DNA of 64,000 nt from contig NZ_BJDI01000014.1 of assembly GCF_005405065.1 (NCBI RefSeq), positions 19,536-83,535 on the forward strand, given 5' to 3'. The notes under the pieces are model-generated. The model was not told where the DNA came from. It did not search any database and worked only from the letters and a program-made list of their open reading frames with translations. Below are positions 15,682 to 23,300 of the stretch, piece by piece (the first letter of the stretch is position 1; the number at the start of each line of letters is the position of its first letter). The stretch is from Lactiplantibacillus nangangensis. Lineage in GTDB: Bacteria; Bacillota; Bacilli; Lactobacillales; Lactobacillaceae. The position numbers and the translations under genes are program-made.

Positions 15682-16281
15682 ATGAAAATGAAGAATGTTT
15701 TATTATCTACTGCTGCAGCCGCTTCTAGTCTTTTTGCTATTGGTGCCACTGCCCAAGCAGCTACGGTTACTGTTAAAGCTGGGGATACGGTTTCTGAAAT
15801 TGCCGATCAACACAACACAACGATCGATGCGATTCAAAAAGCCAACCAATTAAACAATGTTAACTTGATCTTCGTTGGTCAACAGTTGGAAGTTAATGGG
15901 ACTAGCAATACTGCGACGACCCAAACGCAATCAACTCAAACGACGACGACTCAAGCTAGCCAATCATCAAACCAAAATACCAATACACAAAGTTACAGCG
16001 CACCAGCTGCTAAGACACCAGCACCAGCAGCATCGACTTCTAACTATAGTAACAATGGTTCAGATAGTTCTGCTAAAGCTTGGATCGCCAACAAAGAATC
16101 TGGCGGCTCATACGGCGCACGTAACGGCCAATACATTGGTAAGTATCAATTAAGTGCTTCCTACTTAGGTGGCGACTACTCAGCAGCTAACCAAGAACGT
16201 GTTGCTGAAAATTACGTTTCATCACGTTACGGTTCATGGTCAGCTGCTAAGTCACACTGGCTCTCAACTGGTTGGTACTAA
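15682..16281 (+). CDS. secreted LysM protein with Apf/transglycosylase-like C-terminus
   Basis: A 199-residue exported protein. It has a signal peptide (residues 1-27, cleavage near AQA-ATV), one LysM peptidoglycan-binding domain (about 28-72: VKAGDTVSEIADQHNTT through NLIFVGQQLEV), a Thr/Gln/Ser-rich linker, and a C-terminal domain of about 65 residues with AWIANKESGGSY, GKYQLS and SSRYGSW, as in aggregation-promoting factor and lysozyme-like transglycosylases (Glu of NKESGG is the candidate catalytic residue). It probably binds and remodels the cell wall. Single-gene unit with its own promoter and terminator; paralogues at 16806 and 19651. Confidence 0.9.
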   Translation: MKMKNVLLSTAAAASSLFAIGATAQAATVTVKAGDTVSEIADQHNTTIDAIQKANQLNNVNLIFVGQQLEVNGTSNTATTQTQSTQTTTTQASQSSNQNTNTQSYSAPAAKTPAPAASTSNYSNNGSDSSAKAWIANKESGGSYGARNGQYIGKYQLSASYLGGDYSAANQERVAENYVSSRYGSWSAAKSHWLSTGWY

Positions 16282-16301
16282 ACTTAAATTAAAATCATGA
16301 T

Positions 16302-16334
16302 AACAGGTTGCCAATCTGGTGACCTGTTTTTTTT
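16302..16334 (+). terminator. intrinsic terminator
   Basis: AACAGGT / ACCTGTT stem followed by a T-run, directly after the first LysM gene. Confidence 0.85.
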
Positions 16335-16594
16335 GTGCCATTTTACGATTACCTGAACAGCCAATACGCCTAAATTCGATTATTGCAATTTTCGAGTGAT
16401 TTGGTCCTGATTTTTACAACTATTGTGAAAACATAATCTAATGATAATTCTGAAAAATAGCTTTAAACGGATTTTTCAATCACACCACTTATTAAATTAT
16501 TTATCATCAAACCACTCCTTTTCGATGACTAGTCACTCACTTTGGGACAAATTCACGGGTTTATCACAATTTCACCCCAAAATAGGCACCGAAT

Positions 16595-16629
16595 ATTACA
16601 ATTCATTACAAAAATCGGCTTATATTACA
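16595..16629. promoter_or_regulatory. three-box operator upstream of LysM gene 2
   Basis: ATTACA at 16595, 16605 and 16624, with gaps of 4 and 13 bases, identical in layout to the other two copies. A downstream TATACT -10 preceded by ACTGGCTCGG is shared with the third LysM gene. The rest of 16335-16805 holds no supported gene. Confidence 0.6.
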
Positions 16630-16805
16630 AGATGGGGGGTAAAACGTAACCTCCTGTTTATTGTGTTGCAACACTGGCTCGGTATACTAGTCATTGTTAA
16701 TTAGTTACGGCGACATTAGTTGTCGCTAACTAAAGACTCGTAAACGTAAATAATAATAGATAAGTAAACCGACCCATCCAACTAATAGGAGAGTGCATAC
16801 ACATT

Positions 16806-17546
16806 ATGAAAATCAAAAATCTTGTATTATCATCTGCCGCAGCTTTAGCTTTATTCGCTGCTACAACCACTGCTGCTGACGCCGCTACTGTAACGGTCAA
16901 AGCCGGTGACACGGTTGCTGAAATTGCCAACACTTATAACACAACTGTTAACGCCATTCGCGATGCGAACCATTTATCAAATGTTAACTTGATCTTCGTT
17001 GGCGACAAGCTTGAAGTTGGTGGCACTACTGCCGCTGCTTCAACAACCAGCACTCCAGTTGCTAATACAACTGCTGCAACCACGACAACTCAAAGCACCC
17101 AAACTGTTGCTGCTAAGACGACACCTGCAACGACTACCACTGCGACTCACTCAGCTAGTGCTAGTTCTGTATCGACCACGCCTAAAGCAACGGTTTCAAG
17201 CTCAAACAGTTATCATGCAGCTGCTGCAAGTTCTTCATATGTGGCACCAAAACAAAACACAACTGTTGCTGCTAAACCAGCCGCAACTCAATCAACACCT
17301 GCAACTAACAACAACGCTAGCTCAAGTGAAAACTCAGCTAAAGCTTGGATTGCCAACAAAGAATCTGGTGGTTCATACTCAGCAACTAACGGCCAATACG
17401 TTGGTAAGTATCAATTAAGCAAGTCATACTTGAATGGTGACTACTCAGCCGCTAACCAAGAACGTGTTGCTAACAACTACGTTTCTTCACGTTATGGTTC
17501 ATGGGCTGCTGCCAAAGCACATTCACAAGCTCACGGTTGGTACTAA
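16806..17546 (+). CDS. secreted LysM protein with Apf/transglycosylase-like C-terminus
   Basis: A 246-residue paralogue of the protein at 15682. Signal peptide (residues 1-26), LysM domain (VKAGDTVAEIANTYNTT to NLIFVGDKLEV), a long Ala/Thr/Ser linker of about 100 residues, and the C-terminal AWIANKESGGSY domain ending in HGWY. The linker is the main length difference from its relatives and should be an extended, possibly glycosylated wall spacer. It is a single transcription unit with its own three-box upstream element and terminator. Expected to be wall-bound and to act on peptidoglycan. Confidence 0.9.
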   Translation: MKIKNLVLSSAAALALFAATTTAADAATVTVKAGDTVAEIANTYNTTVNAIRDANHLSNVNLIFVGDKLEVGGTTAAASTTSTPVANTTAATTTTQSTQTVAAKTTPATTTTATHSASASSVSTTPKATVSSSNSYHAAAASSSYVAPKQNTTVAAKPAATQSTPATNNNASSSENSAKAWIANKESGGSYSATNGQYVGKYQLSKSYLNGDYSAANQERVANNYVSSRYGSWAAAKAHSQAHGWY

Positions 17547-17566
17547 ACTAAATTAGTTATCCCTTG

Positions 17567-17594
17567 AAAGCATCGCTACGGCGGTGCTTTTTTT
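17567..17594 (+). terminator. intrinsic terminator
   Basis: AAAGCATCGC / GCGGTGCTTT stem with a TACG loop and T-run after LysM gene 2. Confidence 0.9.
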
Positions 17595-17743
17595 AGTTTG
17601 GCGTGGGATAAATTCAGGCTTTTTGCATGACAAATTTGATGAACCTTTCGCAATAAATTTGTTAATTATCCTTTCAAGCACCAGCCAAAAAGGGTATCGT
17701 TAACCTATGACGTATTTTTTGAATTTTCATGGAGGATTTTTTA

Positions 17744-18481
17744 ATGAAACGATTTCGTACCGCTGGCCTACTTTGGATCGTGATGATCATCACCCTCATT
17801 GTCGTTGGCCTAGTTTTCAAGGACACTGGTTTACACCAACTTCCTTTCTTCACCAAAGTCATCAGTCAAGAAGTTGTTTGCTTCCTGATTGTCTACATTC
17901 TGAATAAAGTTTGGTCCCGCCAAACGGTTCACTTTATCAGTCCGGTGCGACTGCGCAAACAATTAGGTGTCGTCTGGCCTTTAATTTTAATTCTACTTTT
18001 TTTCGACATTAGCGTTTTAACCATTGGTCCGGCTTTCAAAGGTGTGGTGGTCAACATTATCACCGTGCTGTTAATCGGACTTTTCGAGGAATATTTGTCA
18101 CGGGGCGTCTTATTCACTCTCTTCCTCACCGATTTAAATGGGCGCTCTCATGGTCTATTACGTGCCACCGTCTTTAGCAGTCTGCTATTTAGCCTGTCAC
18201 ACCTCATTAACTTGTCGCACCAAAGCTTTGGTGTTACCTTACTACAACTTGGATTCGCCTTTGCTTTTGGTTTCTTACTCTGTGGCGTTTATTACAAGAC
18301 GGGCTCGCTAATTTGGCCCATCTTAATTCATGCGATGAACGATTTTATCGGCTTCAACACTCACCCGACGACCAGTTTGCAATTATCTTCAACGGTCGTT
18401 TGGGTCCAGTTAACCGAAATCGTCGTGATTTTCGTCTTAGCGCTCTATGTCTTTAGTCGCCACAATAAAATTACCATTTAA
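17744..18481 (+). CDS. CPBP family intramembrane metalloprotease
   Basis: A 245-residue polytopic membrane protein with the CPBP (Abi/CAAX protease-like) motifs: EEYLSRG (EExxxR), FSLSHLINL (FxxxH) and HAMNDFIG (HxxxD/N). In lactobacilli this family includes bacteriocin self-immunity proteins as well as housekeeping proteases; nothing nearby decides between them. ATG 17744 is chosen because GGAGGATTT precedes it; the ATG at 17729 lies within that ribosome binding site. Monocistronic, followed by a terminator. Confidence 0.88.
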   Translation: MKRFRTAGLLWIVMIITLIVVGLVFKDTGLHQLPFFTKVISQEVVCFLIVYILNKVWSRQTVHFISPVRLRKQLGVVWPLILILLFFDISVLTIGPAFKGVVVNIITVLLIGLFEEYLSRGVLFTLFLTDLNGRSHGLLRATVFSSLLFSLSHLINLSHQSFGVTLLQLGFAFAFGFLLCGVYYKTGSLIWPILIHAMNDFIGFNTHPTTSLQLSSTVVWVQLTEIVVIFVLALYVFSRHNKITI

Positions 18482-18488
18482 AAAATAA

Positions 18489-18536
18489 CCTGATTAGTCA
18501 GTCCGCTCCAGCGAGCTTGGCCAATCAGGCTTTTTT
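18489..18536 (+). terminator. intrinsic terminator
   Basis: CCTGATT / AATCAGG stem with an internal GCTCCAGCGAGC hairpin and T6 run after the CPBP gene. Confidence 0.8.
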
Positions 18537-18622
18537 AATGAGCAGGTCAGCTCACTGGTGCGACCCTGAGACAAATTAGTTATAATAGATTTTAATAAAT
18601 ACACTAATAAGGACGGCTAACA

Positions 18623-19225
18623 ATGACCAACTCAAAGATGACTGAAAAAGAGAAGTGTTTTGCGCAAATGTGGTACGACCCGAATGGGGATCCCTCACTC
18701 ATCCAGGAACGCGCCGTAGCCGATGAGCTCTGTACCGAAATCAATCGCTTGGGTCAGACTAGTGACCGACGACAACAGTTACTCGAAAAACTCTTTCCTA
18801 ATCGCGCTGCAGATGTCACGATCATGAATCCGATTTGGGCTGATTACGGCAAGTACACGTCAATCGGCAAAGGCAGTTTTATTAACCGCAACGCCTATCT
18901 CATGGATGAAGCGAAAATCACTATCGGCGAAAACTGCTTCATTGGGCCAAATGTCGGACTCTACACGGCCAATCATGCCTTAGTCGCGTCGGAACGGAAT
19001 ACTGGTATCGAAATTGCCTTGCCGATTACCCTTGAAGACAACGTTTGGTTAGGCGGCAACGTCTGCATCGTGCCTGGCGTAACCATTGGAACTGGCAGTG
19101 TCATTGGCGCGAATAGCTTGGTCAGCAAAGATATTCCCGCAAACGTGGTCGCCGCTGGGAATCCTTGTCGTGTCATCCGGCCAATCACTGAAGCTGATCG
19201 AATCTCACACTTAATTCAACACTAG
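18623..19225 (+). CDS. sugar O-acetyltransferase (maltose/galactoside acetyltransferase type)
   Basis: A 200-residue hexapeptide-repeat acetyltransferase. An N-terminal helical Maa-type domain (EKEKCFAQMWYDPNGD) precedes left-handed beta-helix repeats (IGKGSFINRN, IGENCFIGPNV, LEDNVWLGGNVCIVPGV). The catalytic His is in TANHAL and the acetyl-CoA-binding C-terminus reads AAGNPCRVIRPI. It should transfer acetyl from acetyl-CoA to a sugar hydroxyl, often viewed as detoxification of non-metabolised sugars. It is a single-gene unit with a nearby promoter and a terminator. Exact substrate cannot be read from sequence. Confidence 0.9.
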   Translation: MTNSKMTEKEKCFAQMWYDPNGDPSLIQERAVADELCTEINRLGQTSDRRQQLLEKLFPNRAADVTIMNPIWADYGKYTSIGKGSFINRNAYLMDEAKITIGENCFIGPNVGLYTANHALVASERNTGIEIALPITLEDNVWLGGNVCIVPGVTIGTGSVIGANSLVSKDIPANVVAAGNPCRVIRPITEADRISHLIQH

Positions 19226-19244
19226 CCTTAAACTAAAGTCAGAA

Positions 19245-19292
19245 ACTCGCCCAATTCTAGTTGTTAGTAGAATTAGACGAGTCTTTTATTTT
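19245..19292 (+). terminator. intrinsic terminator
   Basis: ACTCG...AATTCTA / TAGAATT...CGAGT stem with an internal mismatch and a T-rich tail, after the acetyltransferase gene. Confidence 0.7.
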
Positions 19293-19382
19293 ATAAACAA
19301 CTAAACATCAAAATTGCCCTGAATCCAGTAATACTAGTTTTGGCTATGCGAAAAATCGTTTCATACGGATCACTGCTCAAAA

Positions 19383-19590
19383 CAGTTAACTAGCTGTAAG
19401 TTGTTGCTGATAGCATCGGGCGTGTAGGTGGCGTTTGACCGGCGCATTCCCGGTCTTACACCACGGACCGGCCGGGAGATTTTCGGGCTTGGCAAAACTT
19501 CCGGGCGAGGGGCAAGACGTTTCTAAGGCTTGACCCGGTCCCTCGCCCGCATGTTATCAGCAACAACCGGAAGCGGCAATTATCAACTAA
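19383..19590 (+). repeat. intergenic structured repeat family A, copy 1
   Basis: About 208 bp, GC-richer than its flanks, with long near-identity to 47867-48076 and a 3'-end fragment at 25201-25263. The ends form an inverted repeat (TTGTTGCTGATAGCAT near 19401 pairing with ATGTTATCAGCAACAA near 19551), with inner stems such as GGGCGAGGG / CCCTCGCCC. It lies between two convergent genes. No ORF is conserved between the copies. Confidence 0.85.
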
Positions 19591-19596
19591 ATAAAT

Positions 19597-19629
19597 AAAA
19601 AAATCCGATCCACCATGACAGTGAATCGG
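19597..19629 (-). terminator. intrinsic terminator of LysM gene 3
   Basis: On the minus strand, CCGATTCAC / GTGGATCGG followed by a T7 run, just after the stop codon at 19651. Confidence 0.85.
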
Positions 19630-19650
19630 ACCAAGTTAATTATCTAAATT

Positions 19651-20262
19651 TTAGTACCAGCCGTTAGCTAACCAGTGCGCTTTTGCGGCACTCCATGAGC
19701 CGTAACGGGATGAAACGTAGCTGTTAGCAACCTTTTCTTGGTTGGCAGCTGAATAGTCACCATTTAAGTATGATGAGCTCAATTGATACTTACCAACATA
19801 TTGGCCATTTGAAGCGGTGTATGAACCACCAGATTCTTTATTGGCAATCCAAGCTTTAGCTGAGCTATCACTTGAATCTGTTGATGATGTTGTGGTCGTT
19901 GCCGCAGCGGTATTTGCGCTAGTTGTTGTATTTTGGCTAGCGTTAGTCGTGTTTTGGCTAGTAGTCGTGTTTTGAGTCGTTGATGAAGTCGTATTTTGAC
20001 TCGTCGTATTAGTTGTTGTAGCAGTCGTTGTCGTGGTAGCAGCACCATTGACTTCAAGTTGGTCGCCAACATAGATCAAGTTAACATTTTTTAGGTTGTT
20101 AGCTTTTTGGATGGCACTAACCGTCGTTTGATGGTCACTAGCAATTTTTGCAACGGTGTCACCAGATTTAACTGTGACGGTCGCAGCATTAGCGGCGGTC
20201 GTGGTAACAGCGAACAAACCTAGGGCAGCAACAGTTGATAAGACAAGATTTTTAGCTTTCAT
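19651..20262 (-). CDS. secreted LysM protein with Apf/transglycosylase-like C-terminus
   Basis: A 203-residue paralogue of the proteins at 15682 and 16806, transcribed in the opposite direction. Signal peptide to about residue 26, LysM domain (VKSGDTVAKIASDHQTT to NLIYVGDQLEV), a linker built of repeated TSQNTT-type Thr/Asn/Gln units, and the C-terminal AWIANKESGGSY domain ending NGWY. The same three-box upstream element and a very similar -10 region suggest co-regulation with the other two. Expected to be cell-wall bound, acting on or anchoring to peptidoglycan. Confidence 0.9.
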   Translation of the reverse strand: MKAKNLVLSTVAALGLFAVTTTAANAATVTVKSGDTVAKIASDHQTTVSAIQKANNLKNVNLIYVGDQLEVNGAATTTTTATTTNTTSQNTTSSTTQNTTTSQNTTNASQNTTTSANTAAATTTTSSTDSSDSSAKAWIANKESGGSYTASNGQYVGKYQLSSSYLNGDYSAANQEKVANSYVSSRYGSWSAAKAHWLANGWY

Positions 20263-20411
20263 TAAAAGACAACACTCCTATAATTTTTTGTAAGTTTCTA
20301 TCGATAAGGTTCAATGATTCTCTTGATCAGTCGCAACCAATCAACAAAATCTAGTATACCGGGTCAGTGTTGCAGTGGTATCAATGGGACGTTACATTTT
20401 TAGGGGTCAGT

Positions 20412-20446
20412 TGTAATAAAAGCCCGTTTTCGTAATACTTTGTAAC
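20412..20446 (-). promoter_or_regulatory. three-box operator upstream of LysM gene 3
   Basis: On the minus strand the boxes are GTTACA, ATTACG and ATTACA with gaps of 4 and 13 bases, the same spacing as at 15512-15546 and 16595-16629. It lies 150 bp upstream of the start codon, followed by a TATACT -10 near 20355. Confidence 0.6.
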
Positions 20447-20491
20447 ACTACTTGGTTGCCTTAACCAATTAATCTGACACGTGAAGTCGCC

Positions 20492-20532
20492 AAAAAGCGC
20501 TCAACACGGCCGTTTTGACCACGTTGAGCGCT
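20492..20532 (-). terminator. intrinsic terminator of the MacB-like operon
   Basis: AAGCGCTCAAC / GTTGAGCGCTT stem with a further short inner stem and a T5 tail on the minus strand. Confidence 0.85.
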
Positions 20533-20542
20533 TGATTCTAGC

Positions 20543-21202
20543 TTAGGCTTCTAAAGTAAATTCATGCTTGGCTAAACGATAAGCATAATCACAAGCCGCC
20601 GCAACATCGGGTTCATGGGTGACGATAATCACACATTTATGCTGTTCATGGGCAATTTTTTGGAATTGTTCAATCACATATTGTGTATTTTCTTCATCCA
20701 AGTTCCCAGTCGGTTCATCGGCAACCACCAGTTTCGCATCACACACCATGGTTCGCGCAATGGCAACGCGTTGCTGTTGACCACCAGACAGTTTCTGAAC
20801 ATTTTTAGTCATCTGTTCATCCGTAATCCCAAGGGTCTGCAACATGTCCATCGCAAATTTTTTATCCCCTTTATGACTGGAACTGGTCACTGCCATCGCC
20901 GTTAACAAATTATTTAATGGCGACATATAAGTGAATAAATTATAGGACTGGAACACGATTGCGACATGCGATTTTCGATAGTTGGTCAATCCTAACTGAT
21001 TAATGGGCTCACCATTCAGTTCAATTTGACCGGCACGCGGCTTATCAAGTCCCGCCAGTAACGACAGGAAGGTTGTTTTTCCAGAACCACTTTGACCGAC
21101 GATCGCATAAGAATGTCCTGATTTAAATTCGAGGTTCACATGCTCGAACAGACTATTTTCTTGGCGATCATACCAATAACCAATATCATTCGCTTTTAAC
21201 AT
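20543..21202 (-). CDS. ABC transporter ATP-binding protein (MacB/LolD type)
   Basis: A 219-residue ATPase with Walker A GQSGSGKT, Q-loop YNLFTYMSPLNNL, signature KLSGGQQQRVAIARTM, Walker B LVVADEPTGNLDEE and switch His in VTHEP. This is the LolD/MacB-type class that partners FtsX-like permeases. ATG 21202 follows AGGAG at good spacing; the TTG two codons earlier is unlikely. It is 15 bp downstream of the permease gene at 21218-22648 and must work with it, probably exporting or extracting a peptide or envelope component. Confidence 0.93.
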   Translation of the reverse strand: MLKANDIGYWYDRQENSLFEHVNLEFKSGHSYAIVGQSGSGKTTFLSLLAGLDKPRAGQIELNGEPINQLGLTNYRKSHVAIVFQSYNLFTYMSPLNNLLTAMAVTSSSHKGDKKFAMDMLQTLGITDEQMTKNVQKLSGGQQQRVAIARTMVCDAKLVVADEPTGNLDEENTQYVIEQFQKIAHEQHKCVIIVTHEPDVAAACDYAYRLAKHEFTLEA

Positions 21203-21217
21203 GGTCAAAACTCCTCT

Positions 21218-22648
21218 CTAATCAATCAAGACTTTCTTCGGTTGTAGCCGCAGAATCCCACCAGACGCTAACATAATGGATAAGAACATAATTGCTAACC
21301 CGAAACCTCCGAGTTCAACTAAGTCCATTACCGAGACATTAATGTCTAATTCAGCTTGTTTTTGCGCTGAAACGGACCCGGTGCCGCTACTACCAGGAGC
21401 ACCACTGCCGCCAGGGCCTTGTTGGGTACTGGTCGAGCTCGTTGTCGTTGCGGTAGTCGTTTGTTGTGAAACCAACTGTTGGCCCAGTTGATTGCCGACA
21501 AATTTGCCACCGGCACCGGCAATCGCGATGGAAACAATCAAAACCATGACCATTTCAGTGAAGAATTGGGCCACAATCTTCCAGCGTGCTTCACCTAATG
21601 AGAGCAAGACGCCAATTTCATAACGACGTTCCCGAATCATCAAGATGACAATCAACGCTAAGATAATCGTCCCAGCAATCGCCACTAACCAAACGATTTT
21701 ATCGGCAAATGATTTCACGTTAGCCATCGACGCTTTAACAGTTTGATAACTGCTATCATCCGTCGTCAACGAATATTTCGACGTGTTGATCAAAGCTTTT
21801 CCAGCCGTTTTAACTGAACTAACTTTCGCTGGATCAGAAACATTAAAGGTCACTGAATCAGCGGTATTTTTATATTTAGCGCCTTTGACCGTGTTGGCAA
21901 AAGTATAAGACGTATAAACACTATTAGCCGGATCAGTCGCGCCAGGACCTTGTTGGGTGCTCGTGCTAGACGAGGCTTTATAAATCCCAACGACCTTCAA
22001 AGTATAAGTCTTCTTCGTTCCAGTCGTGGCTTTCAATTTAATTGAGTCGCCGACTTTTAAGCTATCTTCCTTAGCCAGTTCACTTTCGATCACGACATTG
22101 TTCGTGCCCTCATCGGCCGTTGTGATGCCACGGCCTTTAGTGATCTTGCTAGAACTGTTTTCAAAAGCGGAAGTAGCGCTAGTTGAGGTCACCCCAGAAA
22201 TCGCAATATCTCCGGAACTCGTCGTGCTACCACCCATCCCTTTCATGCCACCACCATTACTGTCCGAAGAACCAGATGTGGAAATGGCGTCAAAACCAGT
22301 TGCATTGGCTGACGTTGAAACGGTCGCGGTGCAACTTGCCACATTATTAAGCTTGGCAATCTTGGCTGCGTCGCTTAACTTAACCGGTGACGTCGTCAGT
22401 TTCGGTCGACTGGTCTTGCTGGTCGACGTGCTACTGCGCATCTTTTTGAACGCCGCTTCCCGGTTCGCCGATAAAGTAACGGTCGCGCCGACACTTTGCT
22501 TGGCATTATTCGTTGCCGTATCGGCCGCGTTCCGAATCAACAGGCCGGCCAAAACAAATAACATAATAGCGGATGTGACCAGAATCAAAAGAATTGAACG
22601 ACCCTTCTTCGCCGTTAAATTAAGCCATGCACGTTTAAAAAAATTCAT
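21218..22648 (-). CDS. ABC transporter permease, MacB/FtsX type
   Basis: A 476-residue permease: one N-terminal helix (residues 17-38), a large extracellular domain rich in Ser, Thr, Gly and Ala, then three C-terminal helices (IVWLVAIAGTIILALIVIL, a second near TEMVMVLIVSIAIAGAG and a last near LGGFGLAIMFLS). The loop between the last helices and the ectodomain both carry low-complexity STSTQQGPG segments, an unusual repeated insertion. Strong ribosome binding site GAGGAGG. It pairs with the ATPase at 20543-21202. The substrate is unknown. Confidence 0.88.
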   Translation of the reverse strand: MNFFKRAWLNLTAKKGRSILLILVTSAIMLFVLAGLLIRNAADTATNNAKQSVGATVTLSANREAAFKKMRSSTSTSKTSRPKLTTSPVKLSDAAKIAKLNNVASCTATVSTSANATGFDAISTSGSSDSNGGGMKGMGGSTTSSGDIAISGVTSTSATSAFENSSSKITKGRGITTADEGTNNVVIESELAKEDSLKVGDSIKLKATTGTKKTYTLKVVGIYKASSSTSTQQGPGATDPANSVYTSYTFANTVKGAKYKNTADSVTFNVSDPAKVSSVKTAGKALINTSKYSLTTDDSSYQTVKASMANVKSFADKIVWLVAIAGTIILALIVILMIRERRYEIGVLLSLGEARWKIVAQFFTEMVMVLIVSIAIAGAGGKFVGNQLGQQLVSQQTTTATTTSSTSTQQGPGGSGAPGSSGTGSVSAQKQAELDINVSVMDLVELGGFGLAIMFLSIMLASGGILRLQPKKVLID

Positions 22649-22851
22649 TCTTAATCCTCCTCAAATAAGTATTAGTCCTGCTTTGCTCTGAACGTCTCTC
22701 AATTTACAGGGTAAAAAGGACTAAATTATGACCTTACTGGGGTCTTTCAATGGTTAAGCACCGAATATTTTTGATAAGCGGTTACTAATGCTGTGATGCG
22801 GTGGTTGAAAAAGAAAAGAGAAGCTATTTACAGCCGCCCTTGTCTTTTACA

Positions 22852-22977
22852 TTAAAAATTGATACTAATTTTGATCGTAATATGAACAGCTAGAATTAGA
22901 AATATCATAATTGAGTACTGGTCTCTGAACTCCTGACTTTTAATTTGGTCAGAAATATAATCAATGATTCTCTTCAT
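22852..22977 (-). CDS. 41-residue small membrane peptide
   Basis: A 41-codon ORF preceded by GGGAGG at about 10 bp spacing. The first half is charged (KRIIDYISDQIKSQEFRDQ) and the second half is one hydrophobic helix (SIMIFLILAVHITIKI). It sits alone in a 650-bp gap between the MacB-like operon and pox. Its size and topology fit a small stress-membrane peptide or a type I toxin-like peptide, but no antisense RNA could be identified. Function unknown. Confidence 0.55.
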   Translation of the reverse strand: MKRIIDYISDQIKSQEFRDQYSIMIFLILAVHITIKISINF

Positions 22978-23206
22978 GTTGGCCTGCCTCCCCTCTTGGA
23001 CTATCTTTACTTTACCTTTTTAATTTCAACGTGTTTGAGCACAATTTGATTTACGCTCCTACAATTAATCAATTCTAGATCTCATAAATAATGAAAAAAT
23101 TGTAATCATTCTCCATCTCATCTAAATATCAAATAAACAAATGTCAAACCAACAATTTTGCTTATGTAAAATTCCTCAAAGAAGGTATCTAAAAAATCAA
23201 GTCGAC

Positions 23207-23258
23207 AAAAAAGAGGTAATTATCTAAAACCTAAATTGGTTTCTAGATAATTACCTCT
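23207..23258 (-). terminator. intrinsic terminator of pox
   Basis: A 15-bp perfect stem (AGAGGTAATTATCTA and complement) extended by AAACC/GGTTT, with a T6 tail on the minus strand, 43 bp after the pox stop codon. Confidence 0.9.
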
Positions 23259-23300
23259 ATAAAATTCATATCCAACCAAGAAAAAATAATCATATTTCGT

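Noticed and set aside
16441..16704. 87-codon ORF upstream of LysM gene 2
   Set aside because: It overlaps the three-box operator and promoter region, lacks a ribosome binding site and has no homologous feature.
15512..20446. Calling the three-box pattern a standard WalR site
   Set aside because: Box spacing is 10 and 19 bases rather than the 11-base period of WalR sites, so the regulator was left open.
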